A DNA stretch of 7,440 bases from an uncultured Clostridia bacterium (GTDB lineage Bacteria > Bacillota > Clostridia > Christensenellales > UBA1242). Where the stretch lies: NCBI GenBank assembly GCA_934771675.1, contig CAKVMF010000045.1, positions 1 to 7,440 of the forward strand. Reading direction: 5' to 3'. The notes under the pieces were generated by a model. It saw only the letters and a program-made list of their open reading frames with translations. It was not told where the DNA came from and did not search any database. The position numbers and the translations under genes were made by a program. Positions 1-4,690 of this stretch are shown piece after piece. The number at the start of each line of letters is the position of its first letter. Within the stretch, counting starts at the first letter, position 1.

Positions 1-524
1 ACGAAGTTGCCTGCCTTGTTAACGCCTTGCGAGCAGTAAACGCTAGGGCTTTTTACAAGTTGGCTAACAATGGCACGCTCTGCACCATTGATAATAAATG
101 ATCCGTTGTCAGTCATAACAGGGATATCACCCATATAAACTTCTTGATCAACGACTTCACCGGTTTCTTTGTAAACCATACGAACCTTTACTTTAAGTGG
201 CATAGCATAGGTTGCATCTCTTGATTTACATTCTGCCTCGGTGTATTTAGGCTTTCCGTCGAGTTTGTGGTCGAGGAAATAAAGTTCAACACGTGCATCT
301 GTGTTGTCTTCTCTTGCATCTGAACGGTTTAAGTTGTCGGTATCAGTGATTGGTGAAAAATCACGAAGAACATCTCTAATTCCTTTCGTGATAAAGTTTT
401 GGTAACTATCTTTTTGAACTTCAACAAGGTATGGAATATCCATAACTTCATTGATTTTACCAAACTTATACCTTTCAGTTGTGCCGTACTTAACCTTTTT
501 GATGTTAAGGCTGCTTTTAGTCAT
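1..524 (-). CDS. rpoB: RNA polymerase beta subunit, N-terminal part (runs off left edge)
   Basis: This is the first 174 codons of the catalytic beta subunit of RNA polymerase; the rest lies beyond base 1. The translation begins MTKSSLNIKKVKYGTTERYK, and residues 25-60 carry the usual opening of beta, with IPYLVEVQKDSYQNF followed by LRDFSPI. Residues 131-156 hold the highly conserved segment that includes MGDIPVMTDNGSFIINGAER and then AIVSQL, followed by KSPSVY, which is diagnostic for RpoB. The ATG at 524-522 is chosen because a strong GGAGG site (530-534 on the plus coordinates) sits 5 nt upstream and the homology starts there. A consensus promoter lies about 190 nt further upstream. In most Bacillota rplJ-rplL directly precede rpoB. 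Here neither is present within 490 bp and the next gene upstream is divergent, so this copy heads its own transcript. No frameshift is seen in the part shown. The rifampicin-binding region is outside the window. Confidence 0.98.
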   Translation of the reverse strand, partial: MTKSSLNIKKVKYGTTERYKFGKINEVMDIPYLVEVQKDSYQNFITKGIRDVLRDFSPITDTDNLNRSDAREDNTDARVELYFLDHKLDGKPKYTEAECKSRDATYAMPLKVKVRMVYKETGEVVDQEVYMGDIPVMTDNGSFIINGAERAIVSQLVKSPSVYCSQGVNKAGNF

Positions 525-716
525 GTAGTCCTCCAATGGAAATTTTGTTGTTCATTTTTTTGTTCACGCAAAAAAAACAAGCACTCAAAACCAGTCGATT
601 CCATATTTTTGCAGGGAAAAAAACAAAACTCCGCAAAGATATCTGAAATTTTGATAAAAAGCACTGCAACTAAAACCAAAAAAAGACACGGACTCTCAAT
701 AATAGATACAGTAGAC
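525..716 (-). other. 5' leader of the rpoB transcript
   Basis: About 190 nt are expected to be transcribed ahead of rpoB. The RNA is U-rich, with several runs of six to eight U in the minus-strand reading, and ends in the GGAGG ribosome binding site. I see no long perfect hairpin, no clear intrinsic terminator and no riboswitch family that I recognise. A leader this long before a core transcription gene could carry regulation (for example autogenous control by RNA polymerase or attenuation), but that is inference. Open frames on the plus strand here have no RBS or codon character and are not genes. Confidence 0.5.
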
Positions 717-722
717 CATGTA

Positions 723-751
723 ATAATACCATAACTATTCTATACTGTCAA
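723..751 (-). promoter_or_regulatory. Strong promoter for rpoB
   Basis: Read on the minus strand this is TTGACA (751-746), a 17-bp spacer, and TATTAT (728-723). The -35 is a perfect match, the spacing is optimal and the -10 is one base from consensus. The predicted transcription start is near 716. It points at rpoB, and no other minus-strand gene lies between. Confidence 0.85.
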
Positions 752-956
752 CGATATTTAAAAAATTTTGTATAGTAAAAGGATGTGTTATAAATATTAT
801 GTATACCAAAAGCCATAATTTTTTTTGAAATTTATGAAAAATCTGGCATTTTTTCAAAATTTTTTTATTTTTATCAATCATTTTCTCCACCATAGTCACA
901 AAAATTGCTCGCATTTACGTTAATTTTTGGCAAAAAAATACTTTTGTTTCACAAAC
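752..956. other. AT-rich divergent intergenic region, no gene
   Basis: This stretch between the rpoB and CPBP promoters is very A/T-rich with long T runs and no open frame with a ribosome binding site on either strand. One imperfect inverted repeat is visible: GCCA (812-815) plus ATTTTT (818-823) against AAAAAT (837-842) plus TGGC (844-847), followed on the plus strand by a T run. In such biased sequence it may be chance. The T and A tracts could act as upstream promoter elements for either gene. Confidence 0.5.
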
Positions 957-985
957 TTGCAATTTTTTTTAAAAATTTATATAAT
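957..985 (+). promoter_or_regulatory. Promoter for the CPBP protease gene
   Basis: TTGCAA (957-962), a 17-bp spacer and TATAAT (980-985) form a near-consensus promoter. A second overlapping TATAAT lies at 985-990 but would have a 22-bp spacer. The predicted start of transcription is near 992, giving a leader of about 26 nt. An A/T-rich tract just upstream may strengthen it. Confidence 0.75.
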
Positions 986-1004
986 ATAATCACAAATATG
1001 TGCC

Positions 1005-1010
1005 AAGGAG
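1005..1010 (+). promoter_or_regulatory. Ribosome binding site that fixes the CPBP start
   Basis: AAGGAG lies 7 nt before the ATG at 1018. An in-frame GTG at 1000 lies upstream of this site, has no SD sequence of its own, and would add six basic residues that the family does not need. The ATG at 1018 is therefore the better start. Confidence 0.8.
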
Positions 1011-1017
1011 AAAACCA

Positions 1018-1767
1018 ATGTCAAAAACAAAACGTATAGTTATTTTTGAAATAGGCATGATTATTTTTAGCGGACTCATTCTTGCCGCTGCATTTTTGGA
1101 ATCTCTGCTTGAACTTGGAGAAAATCAAACATATATTGAAAACTTGATTGAATTTATTATGTTTGTTTGCCTGTTTATATTCTTGTTTCAAAAAAGGCAA
1201 GGATTTTTCAGTTCAATAAAAATTAAAGAAAATTCAGTTACTTTCCTTGGATTTGGACTTATTCCTGTTTTGCTTGTAACTTTTGCTTGTTTTTGCATTC
1301 CAAACCACTTTGGCGGAACCGGTGCAAACTTAAACCTTTTGTTTGGAGCTATCACAACTGCAGCCGCTGAAGAAATTTACTTTAGAGCTGTTGGAACTGA
1401 ACTTTTTGAAGAAAACGGAAAAGTTGATTTTTGCTACATTATTTTGATGATTGCAACCTATGCGGTTTCACATCTTATCTATTGCATTTTTGATTGGAAA
1501 TCAGGGCTCGTTTTAACAGCAACCACACTCATTTCTGGAGCAATGTTTGTTTCACTATTTTTAAAAACAAGAAACCTTATGCTCGTTTCACTCATACACC
1601 TACTTTTCAATTTGTTCTCTCGTATTTTTGTTTTAAACTCAAATACAGGCTATTATTTCAATAGCATATGCCAAACTATTTTTATTATAAGTGCAATGGC
1701 TTCAATGGTTATTATTTCAATTTTCACACTCATTTCATATTTCAAAACAATCAACAAAAAAGCATAA
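1018..1767 (+). CDS. CPBP (CAAX/Abi) family intramembrane metalloprotease
   Basis: This is a 249-residue, very hydrophobic protein with about seven or eight likely membrane helices (roughly residues 8-30, 42-58, 74-94, 104-116, 138-158, 165-183, 187-205 and 217-242). The CPBP (CAAX protease and bacteriocin-processing) signature is present in order. EEIYFR (E118, E119, R123) is the EExxxR motif, a histidine in AVSHL (H152) is the second motif, and HLLFN (H194, N198) is the third. These residues form the membrane-embedded active site in the eukaryotic Rce1 relatives. Bacterial members have been linked to bacteriocin self-immunity, protein maturation and signalling, but the substrate of most is unknown and none can be assigned here. 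The gene is a single unit: its own promoter, ATG chosen by AAGGAG 7 nt upstream, and a terminator 40 bp after the TAA. No bacteriocin-like peptide gene, exporter or two-component system sits next to it. The family call is firm and the role is open. Confidence 0.88.
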   Translation: MSKTKRIVIFEIGMIIFSGLILAAAFLESLLELGENQTYIENLIEFIMFVCLFIFLFQKRQGFFSSIKIKENSVTFLGFGLIPVLLVTFACFCIPNHFGGTGANLNLLFGAITTAAAEEIYFRAVGTELFEENGKVDFCYIILMIATYAVSHLIYCIFDWKSGLVLTATTLISGAMFVSLFLKTRNLMLVSLIHLLFNLFSRIFVLNSNTGYYFNSICQTIFIISAMASMVIISIFTLISYFKTINKKA

Positions 1768-1807
1768 CAACCCACCACCCTGCAAAATTTTCACAGCAAG
1801 ATAAATA

Positions 1808-1838
1808 AAAAATTCTAGGCATAACACCTAGAATTTTT
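1808..1838. terminator. Bidirectional intrinsic terminator
   Basis: A perfect 12-bp stem pairs AAAAATTCTAGG (1808-1819) with CCTAGAATTTTT (1827-1838) around a 7-nt loop. A-rich and T-rich flanks on both sides make it work in either direction. It lies 40 bp after the CPBP stop and about 28 bp after the end of the convergent cysteine protease gene, so it probably serves both. Confidence 0.9.
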
Positions 1839-1866
1839 CTTTATCATTTTTTAATAAAACTATTGT

Positions 1867-3615
1867 TTAATAAGGCTTCCTTTTAAACGCAAACCAAACA
1901 CCACAAACAGCAGCTGAACCACCAAACACTATTGGCACAATTATAACATTGTTGAGTTTTGAGCTTGCTGGATAATTCTGTCCGCTTTTTTCAACAAAAA
2001 CACTTCCATTCTTCGTTCCGTCATCCTTTGTTATATCCTCATTTTTGCCATCATCTTTTGGAGTGTCGGGATTTTCTGGGTTGCTTGGATTTTCTGGGTT
2101 GCTTGGAACTGTTGGATCAACGGGTTTTTCTGGTTCACTTGGCTCTACTGGCACAATGGGTTCCACTGGTTCAATGGGCTCTACTGGCTCAACAGGCTCT
2201 ACTGGTTCAACGGGTTCCACTGGTTCAACAGGCTCTACTGGCTCAACGGGTTCTACTGGCTCATTTCCAAGAGTTGTGAATGCTTTTATTCTCGCAATGT
2301 AGTTATTATTAATTTCCGACCAACCATAACTACCTTTTCTGTATGTCATTTTTGGACTCATAGCCAACCCTTGCGCAAGTCCAATATAACAATCTTTTTC
2401 AGATGAAATACTAACCGTTACACCAAAGTATGTTCCATTTTCTATTTTTACAGGACTTGCAAGTTTTACAGTTCTATAACCACCATAATCAAATAATTCT
2501 GTTTTTGTTGAGGCAAGCGTTCCGCTTTCTGGGTTAGTTTTATCTGTTAAATTTGTGTAGATATTAACGGTGCAAGTTATGTTTGTTCCATTTGCCGAAA
2601 CATTAACCGCTTTAACATATTCACTTAAACTCTCACCTTTTTTTGCTTTAAAAACATTGCCTGCATCTTTTATTTTAAATATGGAGCCATACTCATCAAG
2701 TGCGCTATCATAAAAATAATTATATTGATATTCTCCTTTTGTGGAATATGTAAATGCATACACATTTGAATTTTTGCAACCGTCATAAGATAGATAAAAA
2801 TAAGGTAAATCATTGTAACTATTTTTTATCAAAAATCCGCCATTTTGACTCGCTCCAACACCGTCTTTTTTAGGTTCAAAACTATTAGCTGAAATATTAT
2901 CATCCCATCCAATTATTGTGCAAGCATGAGAAATACCATTGCTACCGGTTTCATTGCTAGGATTGTAGTAATAAGCATTTCGACAATTGTAGTAACTATA
3001 AGTTACCGCGCCAAATTTTGCAACAGCCTTTTTTATTTCATTAACAAACTCATCATTTGAAAGATTGTCACTATAAATATTAATTGCATCAGTCAAATGA
3101 TATTCGCTATTCAAAAAGCCATTTGAATTGTTTGCAAGACTGCTCTTTATCGGTCCGCACCACTGCGAAAACAACGCAGCTGCAATTTGTGGACTTCCTG
3201 CTCGTTGCAAATAGTCCGCAGATGAATAATCTCCACCAGTATTCCCCAGTGGGTCACTCTCCCTTTTGAATCTGCTATACGCCACCGCAACAGGCGAAAG
3301 ACTGAGCGAATCTTCGGTTAATGATTTGTCTATTCCACTTTTCAAAATTGACGTTTCACTTGCATTTATGCTTGCATATGCCCAACAAATATTTGTTCCG
3401 CCTTGGTCTTTGACTGGGGTCACAATTCCATAATCTCTTGAATCAAAAGAAGCAAGGGCAGCAATATCTTCAATCGCTTGACTATTTAGCCAATTCAAAT
3501 CACCCGTGGCAGCATTTGTTTTTGAAAAACTTGCAACATGAAAACCACTAACCATGACACACAAAATGGTTAAACTCATCACCAAGCAGCTAAAAATTGA
3601 TTTTAATTTTTTCAT
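1867..3615 (-). CDS. Secreted C1 (papain-like) cysteine protease with proline-rich stalk and C-terminal anchor
   Basis: The protein has 582 residues. Residues 1-35 form a signal peptide: a lysine-rich start, a hydrophobic core, and likely cleavage near TNA-ATG. The papain-like domain spans about 60-290. The oxyanion glutamine and catalytic cysteine lie in VKDQGGTNICWAYAS (Q71, C77). The catalytic histidine is in ISHACTIIGWDDN (H230), and the asparagine is in GGFLIKNSYND (N265), followed by FYLSYDG. All catalytic residues are intact. Residues about 295-448 resemble the lectin-like beta domain that often follows clostridial C1 proteases. Residues 452-502 are a run of three-residue units, mostly EPV, and more Pro/Asn/Asp-rich linker follows to about 540. 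Residues 555-576 are a membrane segment, ending in the basic tail FKRKPY. No canonical LPXTG is present; QNYPASS just before the helix could be a divergent sorting signal or the helix may anchor by itself. The enzyme should work on the outside of the cell on protein or peptide substrates. The ATG at 3615 is required for the signal peptide but has no SD sequence, which fits a leaderless mRNA. Confidence 0.9.
   Translation of the reverse strand: MKKLKSIFSCLVMSLTILCVMVSGFHVASFSKTNAATGDLNWLNSQAIEDIAALASFDSRDYGIVTPVKDQGGTNICWAYASINASETSILKSGIDKSLTEDSLSLSPVAVAYSRFKRESDPLGNTGGDYSSADYLQRAGSPQIAAALFSQWCGPIKSSLANNSNGFLNSEYHLTDAINIYSDNLSNDEFVNEIKKAVAKFGAVTYSYYNCRNAYYYNPSNETGSNGISHACTIIGWDDNISANSFEPKKDGVGASQNGGFLIKNSYNDLPYFYLSYDGCKNSNVYAFTYSTKGEYQYNYFYDSALDEYGSIFKIKDAGNVFKAKKGESLSEYVKAVNVSANGTNITCTVNIYTNLTDKTNPESGTLASTKTELFDYGGYRTVKLASPVKIENGTYFGVTVSISSEKDCYIGLAQGLAMSPKMTYRKGSYGWSEINNNYIARIKAFTTLGNEPVEPVEPVEPVEPVEPVEPVEPVEPVEPIEPVEPIVPVEPSEPEKPVDPTVPSNPENPSNPENPDTPKDDGKNEDITKDDGTKNGSVFVEKSGQNYPASSKLNNVIIVPIVFGGSAAVCGVWFAFKRKPY
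2110..2262 (-). repeat. Tandem 9-bp repeat encoding the Glu-Pro-Val stalk
   Basis: Seventeen consecutive 9-bp units encode three-residue repeats. Reading down the minus strand they are nine EPV, then EPI, EPV, EPI, VPV, EPS, EPE, KPV and DPT. The first units are nearly identical at the DNA level and often alternate as 18-bp pairs (CCA GTA versus CCC/CCT GTT), while those towards the C-terminus have drifted. This suggests expansion from one end by slippage or unequal crossing over. A shorter 18-bp duplication encoding SNPENP follows near 2071-2106. The product is a stiff, negatively charged spacer that lifts the protease domain off the cell surface. Confidence 0.92.
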
Positions 3616-3632
3616 AATATTATCATAATATT
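3616..3632. promoter_or_regulatory. Palindrome over the -10 box, possible operator
   Basis: AATATTATCATAATATT is a perfect 8-1-8 palindrome centred on 3624. It covers the -10 box of the cysteine protease gene and ends directly at the ATG. A repressor bound here would block the promoter. The geometry (odd-length, one central base) resembles Fur-family boxes but the sequence does not match the Fur, PerR or Zur consensus. In such A/T-only sequence a palindrome of this size is not very rare, so the assignment is tentative. Confidence 0.3.
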
Positions 3633-3649
3633 TTTTACAAAAAAGTCAA
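3622..3649 (-). promoter_or_regulatory. Promoter of the cysteine protease gene, probably giving a leaderless mRNA
   Basis: On the minus strand TTGACT (3649-3644), a 16-bp spacer and TATGAT (3627-3622) form a good promoter. Counting 7 nt from the last -10 base puts transcription at 3615, the A of the ATG. The bases before the ATG contain no Shine-Dalgarno-like purine block, which agrees with a leaderless message. A less likely alternative is an unseen promoter further upstream. Confidence 0.6.
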
Positions 3650-3692
3650 AACAAATTCAGCATTATTTTTATGATTTTATAACATTTAGGTA

Positions 3693-3721
3693 TTGACAAA
3701 TTGTAAAAATAAAGCTATAAT
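3693..3721 (+). promoter_or_regulatory. Perfect-consensus promoter for the 201-residue protein
   Basis: TTGACA (3693-3698), exactly 17 bp, then TATAAT (3716-3721). Both hexamers and the spacing match the sigma-A/sigma-70 consensus fully. The predicted start is near 3728, giving a 17-nt leader just long enough to hold the AAAGGAG ribosome binding site at 3733-3739. Confidence 0.88.
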
Positions 3722-3744
3722 ATCTCAAGGTAAAAGGAGTAGTT

Positions 3745-4350
3745 ATGAAACAACAAAAAACTTTTAATATTGATATTGCACAATTCGGCGACATGATTAA
3801 TAGCGCATATGAACATGCAAAATCCGTTATGAATATTATAAAAGTATTTAAATTCAATGAATTGGACGAATATAGAAAAATTCTTGACGAGGCAACAAAA
3901 GATTACAGCAGTCTTAGAGTTGAAAAAATTTGCAGCGAAGACTATCTTGAAAATCACAGCGCAAAACTCGGGGCAAAAGAATTGGCTCTTAAAGAAATTA
4001 TCAACGAAATCGAAGAATACAGACAAAACCTTGGCGAATATATTGTTGAACTATACAACAAATCTGACAAAGAAATGAGAGAAATTGAGAAAAAAACCGG
4101 CGTTGAAAACAAACTCAAACTTATGGAAGTTATTGACGACGACAACGAACTTATTAATCTTCTTGCAGCAACAAAGCGTCAATTTGAAGATATTTTGTAT
4201 GAAATGAATTCAAAACCTGTTAAAGCTTCAAAAGATAAGAATGCAGTATTCACTTTTAAAGTTCATCGTCCAGAACTTATTTCATCAATTGATGGAACAT
4301 GCAGCGTGCTTAATGCTGACGAACCTGAAGCTCTTCAATTGCAATGCTAA
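3745..4350 (+). CDS. Unrecognised 201-residue protein, probably coiled-coil, cytoplasmic
   Basis: I do not recognise this family. The gene is clearly real: a perfect-consensus promoter, AAAGGAG 5 nt before the ATG, a consistent reading frame, and its own terminator 45 bp after the TAA. There is no signal peptide or membrane helix. Residues about 36-155 are rich in Glu, Lys, Leu and Ile with heptad-like spacing and almost no proline or glycine breaks, so a long helical or coiled-coil region is likely (for example ELALKEIINEIEEYRQNL at about 79-96). Residues about 158-201 differ: a short lysine-rich linker, then VFTFKVHRPELISSIDGTCS, which may be a small beta-rich or extended tail, ending in LQLQC. 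Oligomerisation or a scaffold/regulator role is conceivable but unsupported. It is divergent from the cysteine protease gene, with about 130 bp between the start codons, which hints at but does not prove a shared role. Confidence 0.85.
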   Translation: MKQQKTFNIDIAQFGDMINSAYEHAKSVMNIIKVFKFNELDEYRKILDEATKDYSSLRVEKICSEDYLENHSAKLGAKELALKEIINEIEEYRQNLGEYIVELYNKSDKEMREIEKKTGVENKLKLMEVIDDDNELINLLAATKRQFEDILYEMNSKPVKASKDKNAVFTFKVHRPELISSIDGTCSVLNADEPEALQLQC

Positions 4351-4394
4351 ATTGCATTCATTGCAGCCTAAACAAATCATAAAAAATTATAAAC

Positions 4395-4428
4395 AAAAAA
4401 GAGATGGATTTTTCCATCTCTTTTTTTT
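4395..4428 (+). terminator. Intrinsic terminator of the 201-residue protein gene
   Basis: A perfect 14-bp stem pairs AAAAAAGAGATGGA (4395-4408) with TCCATCTCTTTTTT (4413-4426) around a TTTT loop. The T run continues to 4428. The A run on the left arm would give some reverse-direction activity, which could also stop readthrough from clpB. Confidence 0.93.
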
Positions 4429-4434
4429 AAAAGG

Positions 4435-4482
4435 AATAGACCCTCACGTCAAACCCTTTGGGTTCTCCTCAGGGCGACATGC
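4435..4482 (-). repeat. Short dispersed-repeat-like hairpin, copy A
   Basis: Read on the minus strand this 48-bp element begins GCATGTCGCCCTGAG and ends GTGAGGGTCTATT. It folds by AACCC (4452-4456) against GGGTT (4460-4464), and by CCCT (4441-4444) against AGGG (4471-4474). The TGTC(A/G)CCCTGAG...GGGTCT pattern resembles short palindromic repeats that I recall scattered through intergenic regions of many bacterial genomes. It shares both ends with the inverted copy at 4576-4620. Confidence 0.6.
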
Positions 4483-4575
4483 TCTGTTTATATTTCCTTA
4501 CTTTATATCATGATGCTCGCAATATAACATATTTTTTAGCATGCACTGGTATTTTTAAGTAGGACAATTTATTTA

Positions 4576-4620
4576 GCATGTCATTGCGAAGAAATCGTGA
4601 GATTTCTGTGGCAATCTATT
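4576..4620 (+). repeat. Short dispersed-repeat-like hairpin, copy B
   Basis: This 45-bp element begins GCATGTCATTGCGAAG and ends GTGGCAATCTATT. It folds by ATTGC (4583-4587) against GCAAT (4611-4615) and by AGAAATC (4590-4596) against GATTTCT (4601-4607), with a GTGA loop. The ends TGTCATTGCGA and GTGGCAATCT match a widespread type of intergenic palindromic repeat that I recall in many bacteria. It is flanked by an 8-bp inverted repeat, TTATTTAG (4569-4576) and CTAAATAA (4646-4653). It may be a non-autonomous mobile element or an RNA-level hairpin; no coding capacity is present. Confidence 0.6.
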
Positions 4621-4640
4621 TCGCTTAGACCTGCGTATAC

Positions 4641-4665
4641 GTCGACTAAATAAGTCAGACTTTTA
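4641..4665 (+). terminator. Weak hairpin near the clpB 3' end
   Basis: GTCGAC (4641-4646) can pair with GTCAGAC (4654-4660), with one bulged base, around a 7-nt A/T loop. A TTTTATT run follows on the plus strand. In that direction it looks like a weak terminator. On the minus strand, where clpB transcription arrives, no T tract follows, so the true clpB terminator is not evident; the two hairpin repeats and the 4395-4428 stem are the other candidates. Confidence 0.25.
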
Positions 4666-4690
4666 TTGCAAGTGTTATTATAATTTAATT

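Noticed and set aside
399..734. Plus-strand open frame across the rpoB start and leader
   Set aside because: It is antisense to rpoB, has no RBS, and its codon content reflects the opposite strand.
1000..1017. Upstream GTG start for the CPBP gene
   Set aside because: It precedes the AAGGAG site and lacks its own; the ATG at 1018 is correctly spaced from it.
2045..2302. Collagen-like Gly-Ser-Thr repeat open frame on the plus strand, and another Leu-rich frame at 1959-2279
   Set aside because: Both are antisense readings of the EPV tandem repeat. They have no ribosome binding site or promoter, and the minus-strand protease frame explains the sequence fully.
3715..4026. Minus-strand open frames opposite the 201-residue gene
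   Set aside because: They are Phe/Ile/Cys-rich shadows of a lysine- and glutamate-rich gene, without start signals.
1018..4350. A bacteriocin, immunity or defence system made of the CPBP protease, the C1 protease and the coiled-coil protein
   Set aside because: The three genes are in alternating orientation with separate promoters and terminators. There is no leader-peptide gene, exporter, nuclease or regulator, so adjacency alone does not support a system.
4429..4690. A small RNA gene or CRISPR fragment in the convergent intergenic region
   Set aside because: There are only two unlike hairpins in inverted orientation, no regular direct repeats with spacers, and no promoter of adequate spacing.
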